Assembly (NCBI RefSeq): GCF_042656585.1
Contig: NZ_JBHSPG010000023.1
DNA length: 64,000 nt
Source of the DNA: Thalassorhabdus alkalitolerans
GTDB lineage: Bacteria > Bacillota > Bacilli > Bacillales > Marinococcaceae
Direction: 5' to 3' (one strand)
Shown here piece after piece: positions 35,785 through 44,304 of this stretch (position 1 is the first letter of the stretch; each line of letters starts with the position of its first letter). The notes below the pieces were generated by a model. The model worked only from the letters and a program-made list of their open reading frames with translations, was not told where the DNA came from and did no database searches. The position numbers and the translations under genes were made by a program.

Positions 35785-36497
35785 TGGATCACCCCTTGAT
35801 TATTGCACTGGACTTTCCGGAAAAAGAAAAAGCATTGGATTTTTTATCTCTCTTTAGCAAGGAATCCTTGTATGTAAAGGTTGGAATGGAGCTTTTCTAC
35901 AGTGAAGGGCCTCGTTTTGTGGAAGAAATAAAAAGCAGGGGCCACGGAGTATTTCTTGATTTAAAACTCCATGATATCCCGAATACTGTGAAATCAGCCA
36001 TGGAGAGGCTTGCCCGATTAAATGTAGACATAGTCAATGTCCATGCGGCCGGTGGAAAACAGATGATGGAAGCAGCAATAGAGGGGCTTGATAAGGGTAC
36101 GATTTCAGGGAATAAGCGTCCCGCATGCATCGCAGTGACTCAGCTGACAAGCACCACTGAAAAGATGCTCACAGATGACCTCTTAATCAGTGAACACATG
36201 GAAGCTGTAGTTTCTCATTATGCGAGAAATACTAAGGCTTCAGGGTTGGATGGTGTGGTGTGCTCTGCCTTAGAAGTTCCGGTGATTTCTAGAGAATGCG
36301 GCGGGGATTTTTTGAAAGTCACGCCAGGTATTCGGATGGTTTCAGAGGATAAAGGAGATCAGCACCGTGTCGCCACTCCTGAAAGAGCACGAGAGCTTGG
36401 AAGCACAGCAATCGTGGTAGGGCGAAGCATCACACAAGCACAAGATCCGTTGGCAGCATACTACGATATGAACAAATTATGGAGGGGTCAAATATGA
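35784..36497 (+). CDS. pyrF: Orotidine 5'-phosphate decarboxylase
   Basis: PyrF decarboxylates OMP to UMP, the final step of the pathway. The 237-residue barrel has the catalytic DLKLHDIPNT motif (Asp-Lys-Asp network) near residue 60, and TPGIR plus VVGRSIT for phosphate binding. The start ATG 35784 shares a base with the pyrD stop. Order and overlap are as in B. subtilis. Confidence 0.96.
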   Translation: MDHPLIIALDFPEKEKALDFLSLFSKESLYVKVGMELFYSEGPRFVEEIKSRGHGVFLDLKLHDIPNTVKSAMERLARLNVDIVNVHAAGGKQMMEAAIEGLDKGTISGNKRPACIAVTQLTSTTEKMLTDDLLISEHMEAVVSHYARNTKASGLDGVVCSALEVPVISRECGGDFLKVTPGIRMVSEDKGDQHRVATPERARELGSTAIVVGRSITQAQDPLAAYYDMNKLWRGQI

Positions 36498-37126
36498 AAA
36501 GAGAGATAGCTCAGTCTTTATTAACCATCGATGCGGTCAGCCTGCAGCCCAATGAACCATTTACATGGTCTTCAGGAATAAAGTCACCGATTTATTGTGA
36601 CAACCGCCTTACCCTTTCGTTTCCGGAAGTCCGAAAACAGGTGGCTGATGGGTTGACCCAGCTTGTAAAAGACCATTACCCGGAAGCAGAAGTGATTGCT
36701 GGCACAGCTACTGCCGGGATTCCCCATGCCGCTCTGGTCGCTGAAAGAATGGGTCTTCCAATGATATATGTGAGAGGGAAATCAAAATCCCACGGAAAAG
36801 GAAATCAAATTGAAGGTGTAGTAAAAAAAGGCCAGAAAGCAGTTATTATTGAGGATCTTATTTCTACCGGCGGCAGCATGATCCAGGTTGCAGAAGCACT
36901 CCGAGAAGACGGGGTGGAAGTAACAGGGGCAGCGGCCATATTTACATATGAGCTTGAAAAGGGCTTCAGGCAGCTGGAAGAAGCTGACCTGCCTTTTGTC
37001 ACGCTCACTGATTATGATACGTTAATTGAAATAGCCGCTGAACAAGAGTTAATTAAGCCGGAAGATAGAAGTAAGCTTCGTATTTGGAAAAAAGATCCTG
37101 CTGATACTTCCTGGATGCACTCCTGA
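36494..37126 (+). CDS. pyrE: Orotate phosphoribosyltransferase
   Basis: Adds ribose phosphate from PRPP to orotate, giving OMP. The PRPP loop VIIEDLISTGGSM is near residue 120; the catalytic flexible loop with KSHGKGNQIEG precedes it. ATG 36494 follows GGAGGGG and overlaps the pyrF stop, giving 210 residues; the ATG at 36479 is rejected because the ribosome site lies after it. Last gene of the pyr operon, with a terminator shortly after. Confidence 0.96.
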   Translation: MKREIAQSLLTIDAVSLQPNEPFTWSSGIKSPIYCDNRLTLSFPEVRKQVADGLTQLVKDHYPEAEVIAGTATAGIPHAALVAERMGLPMIYVRGKSKSHGKGNQIEGVVKKGQKAVIIEDLISTGGSMIQVAEALREDGVEVTGAAAIFTYELEKGFRQLEEADLPFVTLTDYDTLIEIAAEQELIKPEDRSKLRIWKKDPADTSWMHS

Positions 37127-37146
37127 AAAGAAGAAGGAGTCCGCAC

Positions 37147-37233
37147 ATGCCATTCTACAATACAACCTATCAAGGGCGGCCAATGAGCCGTCCTTTTTTT
37201 AAGCTCTATGAAGTATGGGTATTTAGAACATGA
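37147..37233 (+). CDS. Candidate 28-residue ORF spanning the pyr terminator
   Basis: ATG 37147 lies seven bases after AAGGAG and opens a 28-codon frame (MPFYNTTYQGRPMSRPF, then an aromatic end) that reads through the terminator hairpin. I recognise no homologue. The ribosome site is good, but the overlap with the hairpin and the lack of any known counterpart leave it doubtful. If translated from read-through RNA, ribosomes could disturb termination; that is speculation. Confidence 0.25.
   Translation: MPFYNTTYQGRPMSRPFFKLYEVWVFRT
37173..37200 (+). terminator. Terminator of the pyr operon
   Basis: An 8-bp GC-rich stem (37173-37180 with 37187-37194, one G-T) followed by seven T. Confidence 0.85.
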
Positions 37234-37357
37234 TCTGCCAGCAGCTTTGCTTTGTGAGCAGGACAGTTTGGCAGCAGTGGACGTACGAGGAAAAAAGCCA
37301 ACAGCGAAGGCGCAGTAATTAGCTTTTTGACCAGGGCAATGAATAAAAAATATCAAC

Positions 37358-37386
37358 TTTATCCTGGGTTATGGATATGCTATACT
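37358..37386 (+). promoter_or_regulatory. Probable promoter of the methyltransferase gene (extended -10)
   Basis: TATACT (37381-37386) is preceded by TGC, an extended -10. TTTATC at 37358-37363 is a weak -35 with a 17-base spacer. Confidence 0.45.
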
Positions 37387-37415
37387 CAAAACAAAAAAAT
37401 GGGAGATGACTAGGG

Positions 37416-38078
37416 TTGCGTAAAATGACCGGCGAGGAGTTTAATGAACGAGTTACTTTTTTTGATCACATGGCACAGACTGAATGGCTTGGTTCCATCC
37501 ATCAGCAGCTAAAAGATATAGCAGGGTCATGGCAAGGTAAACATATTTTGGATGTAGGATGCGGTACAGGCCGTTTATTGCTAAAGGGAAAAAATGAAGC
37601 AAATAAATTATCAGGCATTGATCTTTCAGTAGGCATGATTAAATTTGCTCGTTCGTTGTTTGAAACTTCTACCGGGAAAGCTGATTCTCAATTTCTAGTA
37701 GGGGACGCATACCATTTGCCCTTCCCGGAACGTTCGTTTGATTACAGCTTTGCGACGTTAGTTATCTTTTTACTGCCGGAACCAGAAACAGCGTTAAAGG
37801 AATTAAAAAGAGTAACCTTACCTGAAGGAGCCACTGTTATGTTAAACCCAGGCCCGGATATGAATGAGGAAAGGGCACGTGCCTACGCTGAAAAACATGG
37901 GATGGAAGGTTTTGAAAAAGAATCCTTGTTAACTTGGGCTAACGTGAGTACAAGGCGCCATCGTTGGCAAGAAGAAGATTTTTCTGAGATTCTTTCTTCA
38001 TTAGGTGCGCGTCATACACAGCATACTCCTGTGTTAGATGGGCTGGGCTTGATCACTAGAGTGGAATGGAAAGCATAA
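37416..38078 (+). CDS. Class I SAM-dependent methyltransferase, substrate unknown
   Basis: A 220-residue soluble methyltransferase of the methyltransferase-11 / UbiE-like group. The SAM-binding motif I is HILDVGCGTGRLLL near residue 45. Motif II is GIDLSVGMIKFAR, and LPFPERSFDYSFATLVIFLL is the motif III region. The substrate cannot be predicted. TTG 37416 lies ten bases after GGGAG; an in-frame ATG at 37425 is an equal alternative. It has its own promoter and terminator and so looks like an independent unit between the pyr operon and rqcH; the B. subtilis cys genes at this position are absent. Confidence 0.85.
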   Translation: MRKMTGEEFNERVTFFDHMAQTEWLGSIHQQLKDIAGSWQGKHILDVGCGTGRLLLKGKNEANKLSGIDLSVGMIKFARSLFETSTGKADSQFLVGDAYHLPFPERSFDYSFATLVIFLLPEPETALKELKRVTLPEGATVMLNPGPDMNEERARAYAEKHGMEGFEKESLLTWANVSTRRHRWQEEDFSEILSSLGARHTQHTPVLDGLGLITRVEWKA

Positions 38079-38128
38079 CGGCATATAGACACAGGGGACT
38101 TCTTATAAGACCCTGAGGCTGAAAGAAA

Positions 38129-38163
38129 AAAGAGCCAGGAATAGGATGTCCTGGCTCTTTTTC
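38129..38163 (+). terminator. Terminator after the methyltransferase gene
   Basis: A perfect 12-bp stem (38129-38140 with 38149-38160) continuing into a T run. Confidence 0.92.
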
Positions 38164-38305
38164 ATGCGAAGTTTCTGCCTGACCCAGGCATTCTTGCATT
38201 TGCCATATGAAATGCTAAAGGCTCATAAGGGTGACAGGCGAGGACGACTATGTCGCAACCCTGTCAAGGCTTCTCTAGGTCGGAGGTTAATCTGATTCGT
38301 ATTTT
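38164..38305. other. Folded non-coding gap between the methyltransferase gene and rqcH
   Basis: No ORF with a ribosome site is seen. GACAGG at 38233 can pair with CCTGTC near 38265, enclosing a second small stem (GAC/GTC). On the minus strand it lies beyond the rqcH terminator. No known RNA family is recognised. Confidence 0.4.
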
Positions 38306-38343
38306 ACAAAAAATAAACCTCGACACCCTTGAAGGTCTCGAGG
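38306..38343 (-). terminator. Terminator of rqcH (minus strand)
   Basis: Read on the minus strand, CCTCGA and TCGAGG (38338-38343 and 38318-38323) form a stem extended by ACC/GGT after one mismatch, followed by a T-rich run complementary to 38306-38317. Confidence 0.75.
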
Positions 38344-38399
38344 CTCTGAACATTTGCTCACAAGAAGTTGTCTTTATTAACCACATAAGGTCTTGCCTT

Positions 38400-40112
38400 T
38401 TATTTTTGTTGAAGAGAGTGAATTAAATCTTCATCCGGCGTGACAAAAATGGTTGTCTGCTCATCATAGATAACGTACCCAGGCTTTGCACCATTTGGCT
38501 TTTTTACATGCTTAATCAAGGTATAGTCTACCGGAACAGAGCTTGAATCCTTTGCTTTTGAAAAGTAAGCGGCGATGTTTGCTGCTTCTTTTAATGTTTC
38601 CTCACCAAAGTCTGTACTTCGAATCACTACATGTGACCCGGGGATATCCTTAGTGTGGAGCCATGTTTCTCGCTGTTGCGCCAGTTTATTAGTAAGGTAC
38701 TCATTTTGTTTATTATTTTTTCCTACAAGAATGGGGATTCCTTCACTTGAACGAAAAGAGGCCAATTCAGGCTTTTGATTTTTCTTTTTCTTATTTTTCT
38801 TCGATTTTTTTCTTTTTACATAGCCTTCCTCTTCTAACTCTTCTCTTATTTCTTCTACATCTTTTGGCGCAGCAGACTGGAGCTGCTGAATCAGCTGCTC
38901 GAGGTAGTCCATTTCTTCCGTTGCTTTTGTAATTTGTTCTTTGACAATTTCGACTGAATTTTTGGCTTTATTGTATTTTCGGAAATAAATTTGTGTATTT
39001 TCCGATGGTGACTTCTCAGGCTGAAGGGGAATCGTAATGGTTCCTCCATTTTCGTCATAGTAATCAAGAACTTCTATTTCTTTTTCTCCGCCTTTTAGCA
39101 GATGGAGGTTTGCTGTAAGCAGTTCCCCGAACTTTTGAAAACGTTGTGCTTTTTCTGCATCTGTCAGTGTTTTTTCCAGCTTTTTGATTTTTTTCTTGTT
39201 TTTTTGCCATTCGTTGCGGAGAAAACGGTCCAGGTCATGAGCCTGTTGTTTTACTCTGTCTCTTTCAGCTTTGCCAAAATAAAATCTATCCAGCATTTCA
39301 CTGACATTGGTGAAGGTTATCTTTTTTCCTTTTACTCCGGTCAGTTCTATAACAGAAAAATATTCCTTTTTATCTGTAAACGTAATTTCGGGTGTATAAA
39401 GATGGTTTTTTACCTCGGTCATTAGATCGGTAAAAACCTCAGCAATCTTTCTGTAATTTCCTATTCCCGCCCGGTAGGTTATTTCTTTTGAGACCTGAGG
39501 AGAAAGGCCGCTGAACTGCTGTACGAGTTGCTGGTCAATTTTTCCCTGGTTAAAGTCTAATTTCGTGAGAACTTCCTCTTCATTTACCGAAAGAGGGGAT
39601 ATTTTATCCTGTGCCGGGGGTTCTATATATTCTCTTCCAGGCAAAATTGTACGGTAGCTGTTTACGGATGGAGGGAGGTGTTTCATGCTGTCGAGAATCA
39701 TATTTGTTTTTTCGTCTATAAGCATGACATTACTATGTCTTCCCATTATTTCAATAACGAGCTTTTTGATCGAAGTATCGCCAAGCTCATCCTTGCTTTC
39801 TATTGTAATGATGACGACCCGTTCCATTCCTTTTTGCTCAATTGCCTGGATAAAGCCGCCTTCTATATGCTTGCGAAGAAGCATACAAAACATCGGCGGC
39901 TCAGTAGGATTTTCATATTTTTCTTTTGTTATATGCATTCTTGCAAAACTGGGGTTTGCAGAGAGTAATAACTGGTGATTCTTCCGGTTTGCTCTGACTG
40001 TTATGAGAAGATCTGTTTGATAAGGCTGGTGAACCTTTGCAATTCTGCCTGTCACCAGCTCTTTTGCTAGTTCATTTGTTATTGCTCGTGTCATAAGGCC
40101 ATCGAACGACAT
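38400..40112 (-). CDS. rqcH: RqcH, ribosome-associated quality control factor (NFACT family, formerly FbpA/YloA)
   Basis: RqcH binds 50S subunits blocked with peptidyl-tRNA and recruits tRNA-Ala to add C-terminal alanine tails, marking stalled chains for degradation. It was earlier described as a fibronectin-binding protein. The 570-residue protein has the NFACT-N domain at the start (SFDGLMTRAITNEL, PPMFCMLLRKHIEGG). Helix-hairpin and coiled-coil sections follow (about residues 290-430), then a very basic stretch (KRKKSKKNKKKKNQK). The NFACT-R domain comes last, with LHTKDIPGSHVVIR. It is the only long minus-strand gene here. AAAGGGTGA lies seven bases before the start. Confidence 0.95.
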   Translation of the reverse strand: MSFDGLMTRAITNELAKELVTGRIAKVHQPYQTDLLITVRANRKNHQLLLSANPSFARMHITKEKYENPTEPPMFCMLLRKHIEGGFIQAIEQKGMERVVIITIESKDELGDTSIKKLVIEIMGRHSNVMLIDEKTNMILDSMKHLPPSVNSYRTILPGREYIEPPAQDKISPLSVNEEEVLTKLDFNQGKIDQQLVQQFSGLSPQVSKEITYRAGIGNYRKIAEVFTDLMTEVKNHLYTPEITFTDKKEYFSVIELTGVKGKKITFTNVSEMLDRFYFGKAERDRVKQQAHDLDRFLRNEWQKNKKKIKKLEKTLTDAEKAQRFQKFGELLTANLHLLKGGEKEIEVLDYYDENGGTITIPLQPEKSPSENTQIYFRKYNKAKNSVEIVKEQITKATEEMDYLEQLIQQLQSAAPKDVEEIREELEEEGYVKRKKSKKNKKKKNQKPELASFRSSEGIPILVGKNNKQNEYLTNKLAQQRETWLHTKDIPGSHVVIRSTDFGEETLKEAANIAAYFSKAKDSSSVPVDYTLIKHVKKPNGAKPGYVIYDEQTTIFVTPDEDLIHSLQQK

Positions 40113-40139
40113 TACTTATCACCCTTTCATTTCACAAAC

Positions 40140-40168
40140 AGTATAGCATGTTTTGCGGCTTGTCTGAA
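40140..40168 (-). promoter_or_regulatory. Probable rqcH promoter (minus strand)
   Basis: On the minus strand TTCAGA, a 17-base spacer and TATACT preceded by TGC (extended -10). It lies 28 bases upstream of the rqcH start. Confidence 0.55.
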
Positions 40169-40210
40169 TAAGATGTGACGATAAGTCCTAGTGGGGTAAG
40201 GGGTGGAAAA

Positions 40211-42907
40211 ATGAAATGGTATAAACTTAGTCCTTCAGAAGTGGAAAAAGGATTGTCCACCTCTATTCATGGGGGACTTGGGGACAAGGAAGTAAAGAAG
40301 AGACTTGAAAAAGTCGGATATAACAAGCTTTCAGATAAGAAAAAGCGGCCTTGGTGGATTTTATTTATTCAGCAGTTCAAGGATTTTATGGTTCTCGTAT
40401 TGTTAGCTGCTACCATTATTTCCGGGCTCCTTGGTGAATTTGTTGACGCTATTACGATCATGATCATAGTCATGATTAATGGAGTCCTGGGCTTTATTCA
40501 AGAAATAAAAGCAGAGAAGTCATTGGATGCTTTAAAAGATCTGGCCGCCCCGCAAATGACAGTAAAAAGGAATGGTGAGTGGAAATCAATTCCTTCGGTA
40601 CAAGCTGTCCCCGGTGATATTGTTAAAATCCAAAGCGGGGACCGGATCAGTGCAGATATCAGATTAATTGAAGCAAATGGACTTTATATTGAAGAGTCAG
40701 CCTTAACAGGGGAATCAGTTCCTTCTGAAAAACAAGCGGATATGTTAAAAGGGGAAGACATAGAGCTTGCCGATCAATCCAACATGGCTTTCACTGGAAC
40801 AATGGTCACTCGTGGAAGCGGCATAGGAGTCATTATCTCCACCGGCATGAAAACCGAAATGGGGAAAATCGCACATTTGCTCCAGGAAACGATCACTCTT
40901 GCTACCCCTCTTCAAAGGAAACTAGAGCAATTAGGAAAAGTATTAATTGCTGCGGCTCTTTTGCTTACAGCTCTTGTAGTGATTCTAGGTGTGATGCAGG
41001 GACAGCCTCCTTATATTATGTTTTTGTCTGGTGTCTCACTTGCTGTAGCTGCGATACCAGAAGGGCTGCCAGCAATTGTAACTGTCGTTCTTGCTCTTGG
41101 TGTTCAAAGAATGATCAAGCGAAAGGCGATCGTAAGAAAGCTCCCGGCGGTAGAGACTCTGGGCTGTGCTTCTGTCATTTGTTCAGATAAGACAGGTACA
41201 CTGACACAAAATCAGATGACAGTTACTGCGTTATGGAGCTGGGGAAATCACTGGAGTGTTCAGGAGAACGGGATTTATAAACAGAACCAAAAGGTAAAGG
41301 TCTCACAGTCTCTTCCTCTTACAAAGCTTTTAAGTTACGGAGTGCTTTGTAACCATGCGGAAATTGAAATAAAAGGAGGACGACAAGGGAACAAGCAGAA
41401 AGTAACCGGGGATCCTACGGAAGCTGCCATGGTAAAGGCTGCCATACAAGGGGATATCCATCCGGCAAATGTCCGGGAACATTTTAAAATCTTAAAAGAG
41501 TTTCCTTTTGATTCAGAGAGAAAGAGAATGTCAGTCATCGTGGAAAGCAAGGAAGGAAGAAAGCTTCTAGTAACAAAAGGAGCACCGGATGTGCTTTTAG
41601 ATAGAGCAAACAGCTGCGAATATAACGGGAAAGTAGAGGCGCTCACTTCCTTTAGGAAGCAGGAGATTGAAAAAGCACTGGGAGCTATGGCAAATTCAGC
41701 GCTCAGGACCATAGCCATAGGATATAAAGAACTAAAAGGGCCAGTCCTTCCTCATGATGCCGAGGAGGCTGAAAAGAATTTAGTTCTGGTAGGCATTCAA
41801 GGAATGATTGATCCTCCCCGCCCCGAAGCAAAGAAAGCTATAGAAGAATGCCGGGAGGCAGGCATTAAAACTATTATGATAACTGGAGATCATGCCGCAA
41901 CAGCAACAGCAATCGCAAAAGACCTCCGCCTGCTGCCAAGCCACGGAAAAGTAATGGAAGGAAAAACACTCTCAAAAATGGATGACGGACAGCTTGAAAA
42001 AGAAGTAAACCGGGTGTATGTATACGCCCGGGTAACCCCTGAGCATAAGCTGAGAATTGTTAAGGCTTTGCAAAATCAAGGGCATATCGTGGCAATGACA
42101 GGTGACGGGGTAAATGATGCTCCTGCTTTGAAAGCATCTGATATAGGTGTGGCTATGGGAAAGACAGGCACTGATGTAGCGAAAGAAGCCTCTTCTCTGA
42201 TATTAGCTGATGATAACTTTGCCACCATTAAAGCAGCGATAAAAGAAGGGCGAAACATCTACGATAACATCAGAAAGTTTATCCGTTACATGCTTGCCTC
42301 TAACGTAGGGGAAATCTTAGTTATGCTTTTTGCGATGATGCTTGGCCTTCCTCTTCCTCTTGTAGCCATCCAGATTCTCTGGATAAATCTGGTCACAGAT
42401 GGGCTTCCTGCCATGGCTCTTGGCCTTGATAAAGCAGAAGGTGATGTGATGAAGCGCAGCCCAAGGCATCCTGGAGAAGGTATATTTGCCAGAGGACTGG
42501 GCTGGAAGATTGTCAGCAGAGGAATATTGATTGGGCTTGTGACGCTGGCCGCTTTTATGACAAGCCTGCATTTCGCTCCCGATGACCTGACAAAAGCGCA
42601 GACTATCGCATTTGCCACGTTAGTGATGGCCCAGCTGATCCATGTGTTTGACTGTCGGAGCGAACATTCTGTGTTTCATCGCAATCCTTTTGAAAATGTG
42701 TACCTTGTTTTCGCGGTTCTTTCATCTATCATTCTTATGGCTGTTGTCATTTACGCCCCTGTTCTTCAGCCGGTCTTCCATACAACGGACCTGAACGTTA
42801 GAGAGTGGGCATTGGTGTTAGGGCTTGCTGCTATTCCAACTGTGGCTTTAGCGGGAAACCACGTCTTCCAGAGAAGTCACGCAAGAAGAAGCAAACGGAA
42901 AAAATAA
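40211..42907 (+). CDS. yloB: Calcium-transporting P-type ATPase (SERCA-like, YloB)
   Basis: A P2A-type ATPase predicted to export calcium from the cytoplasm. The 898-residue protein has eight to ten membrane helices. It carries the actuator motif EESALTGES, the ion-site PEGLP motif in helix 4, the phosphorylation site DKTGTLT near residue 330, and the hinge TGDGVNDAPALK. The N-terminus (EVKKRLEKVGYNKL) is a cation-ATPase N domain. ATG 40211 follows AAGGGGTGG; sequence from 40175 in frame is not family-like. The B. subtilis homologue YloB shows calcium-dependent phosphorylation. Divergent from rqcH. Confidence 0.94.
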   Translation: MKWYKLSPSEVEKGLSTSIHGGLGDKEVKKRLEKVGYNKLSDKKKRPWWILFIQQFKDFMVLVLLAATIISGLLGEFVDAITIMIIVMINGVLGFIQEIKAEKSLDALKDLAAPQMTVKRNGEWKSIPSVQAVPGDIVKIQSGDRISADIRLIEANGLYIEESALTGESVPSEKQADMLKGEDIELADQSNMAFTGTMVTRGSGIGVIISTGMKTEMGKIAHLLQETITLATPLQRKLEQLGKVLIAAALLLTALVVILGVMQGQPPYIMFLSGVSLAVAAIPEGLPAIVTVVLALGVQRMIKRKAIVRKLPAVETLGCASVICSDKTGTLTQNQMTVTALWSWGNHWSVQENGIYKQNQKVKVSQSLPLTKLLSYGVLCNHAEIEIKGGRQGNKQKVTGDPTEAAMVKAAIQGDIHPANVREHFKILKEFPFDSERKRMSVIVESKEGRKLLVTKGAPDVLLDRANSCEYNGKVEALTSFRKQEIEKALGAMANSALRTIAIGYKELKGPVLPHDAEEAEKNLVLVGIQGMIDPPRPEAKKAIEECREAGIKTIMITGDHAATATAIAKDLRLLPSHGKVMEGKTLSKMDDGQLEKEVNRVYVYARVTPEHKLRIVKALQNQGHIVAMTGDGVNDAPALKASDIGVAMGKTGTDVAKEASSLILADDNFATIKAAIKEGRNIYDNIRKFIRYMLASNVGEILVMLFAMMLGLPLPLVAIQILWINLVTDGLPAMALGLDKAEGDVMKRSPRHPGEGIFARGLGWKIVSRGILIGLVTLAAFMTSLHFAPDDLTKAQTIAFATLVMAQLIHVFDCRSEHSVFHRNPFENVYLVFAVLSSIILMAVVIYAPVLQPVFHTTDLNVREWALVLGLAAIPTVALAGNHVFQRSHARRSKRKK

Positions 42908-42909
42908 CG

Positions 42910-42947
42910 AGTAACCTGTCAGTTTCTTAACTGATGGGTTACTTTAT
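42910..42947 (+). terminator. Terminator after yloB
   Basis: A 15-bp stem (42910-42924 with 42929-42943, two G-T pairs) with a 4-base loop, followed by a short T-rich run. Confidence 0.8.
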
Positions 42948-43040
42948 TCAATTTTTCACCTCTTTATAGCCGTTCTTTCTTTTCTTCTCCTCCCATGTAA
43001 TGTTAGAATTAATTAGAAAAGTAGAGCGGGTGTGATGACA

Positions 43041-43925
43041 TTGGTAATGAGTATGACTGGTTTTGGTCGCTTTGCTTTAAACGTGGACAGCGGGAAAGTT
43101 CAAGTAGAAATGAAGTCTGTTAACCATAGGTATAATGAAATCAGTGTACGTCTTCCAAAGAATTTCTCGTATATGGAAGAGCGCATTCATAAAATTGTCA
43201 AACGCTTTGTTCAGCGCGGGAAAGTTGATGTGTTTGTATCAGTTGATGGGCAAGGTGCATTGGGACGCCATGTAAAGGTAGACTGGGAACTGCTGCAGGG
43301 ATTTATGAAAAGTGCCGAAGATATGAAAAAACAAACATGGTTTAAGGATACTTCTTTGTCCCTTGAGTCCTTTCTTCTGCATCCGGATATTACGACTGTG
43401 GAGGAAGAAGGAGACATTCCAGAGGAATGGGAGGGGGCACTTGTACAATGTGTCGAGGAAAGTGCAGCTATGTTATATAGAATGAGACAAACTGAAGGCG
43501 CGGCCCTTGAAAAGGATATAAGTAAAAGAATTGATTCCATTTCAAGAATGACGGATATCATTCACGCAAGAACAGGCCAGGTGGTTGAAAATTACCGGGA
43601 AAAGCTGATAAAGCGAATGAAGGACTTCCTCGGGGGAGACTATCAGCTTGAAGAAGGCAGGATTTTGACTGAAGTTGCTCTGTTTGCAGATAAAGCCAAT
43701 ATAGATGAAGAAATTACCCGTTTGACCTCCCACGTTAAACAGTTTCTTAGCATTATAGAGGAAAAAGGTTCCATAGGCAGAAAACTTGATTTTCTTGTCC
43801 AGGAAATGAACCGGGAAATCAATACGATAGGGTCAAAAGGAAATGACATCGAAATTAGCCGCCAGGTCGTCAATTTGAAAAGTGAGCTGGAGAAGGTAAA
43901 AGAGCAAGTGCAGAATATTGAGTAG
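43041..43925 (+). CDS. yloC: YicC/YloC family endoribonuclease-like protein
   Basis: YicC-family proteins are conserved RNA-binding or RNA-cleaving proteins; endoribonuclease activity has been reported for some members. The family opening SMTGFGRF, the VEMKSVNHRYNEISVRLP segment and the C-terminal VQEMNREINTIGSK motif are all present. The start is uncertain. TTG 43041 gives MVMSMTGFGR, matching the family, and lies eight bases after GCGGGTG. Other in-frame starts are GTG 43032, ATG 43035 and ATG 43047. Length from 43041 is 294 residues. It begins the conserved yloC-remA-gmk-rpoZ-coaBC-priA run. Confidence 0.92.
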   Translation: MVMSMTGFGRFALNVDSGKVQVEMKSVNHRYNEISVRLPKNFSYMEERIHKIVKRFVQRGKVDVFVSVDGQGALGRHVKVDWELLQGFMKSAEDMKKQTWFKDTSLSLESFLLHPDITTVEEEGDIPEEWEGALVQCVEESAAMLYRMRQTEGAALEKDISKRIDSISRMTDIIHARTGQVVENYREKLIKRMKDFLGGDYQLEEGRILTEVALFADKANIDEEITRLTSHVKQFLSIIEEKGSIGRKLDFLVQEMNREINTIGSKGNDIEISRQVVNLKSELEKVKEQVQNIE

Positions 43926-44014
43926 CCAGCGAACGATATTTCGTATATATTAGTACATAAGCGGTAAAAATAGAGAGTATTCGAGACTCTCAGCACAAAA
44001 AGCGGGGGATAATG

Positions 44015-44272
44015 ATGAATATCAAACTAATAAATATCGGCTTTGGAAATATTGTTTCCGCAAACAGGATTATATCTATTGTAAGTCCGGAGTCTGCGCC
44101 GATCAAGCGTATTATCCAGGAAGCAAGAGACCGCAATATGTTAATAGATGCTACATACGGGCGGAGAACTCGTGCTGTTATTATTGCGGACAGCGATCAC
44201 GTCATTTTGTCTGCTGTACAGCCGGAAACAGTCGCTCAACGGTTAAATACGAAAGACGACATAGATGAATAA
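44015..44272 (+). CDS. remA: Extracellular matrix regulator RemA (DUF370)
   Basis: RemA is a small DNA-binding protein that in B. subtilis activates biofilm matrix operons and osmoprotectant genes. The 85-residue protein is almost identical to the family core: INIGFGNIVSANRIISIVSP, ESAPIKRIIQEARDR, DATYGRRTRAVII and HVILSAVQPETVAQR. ATG 44015 lies six bases after GGGGG and fits the family start; ATG 44012 is possible. It sits directly before gmk, as in most Bacilli and many Clostridia. Confidence 0.95.
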   Translation: MNIKLINIGFGNIVSANRIISIVSPESAPIKRIIQEARDRNMLIDATYGRRTRAVIIADSDHVILSAVQPETVAQRLNTKDDIDE

Positions 44273-44304
44273 GTGAAATTTCTTTGAAAGGCGTTGTATG
44301 TTTT

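Noticed and set aside
38108..38163. PyrR-loop-like string (CCCTGAGGCTGAAAG) just before a terminator, suggesting a fourth pyr attenuator
   Set aside because: It matches the consensus at only part of the conserved positions, and no plus-strand gene follows for 2 kb; it is more simply the end of the methyltransferase transcript.
27324..38234. A 13-base string (CTCATAAGGGTGA) shared by pyr attenuator 3 and the rqcH-side gap
   Set aside because: Exact 13-base matches are expected by chance in a 64 kb window; flanking similarity is slight.
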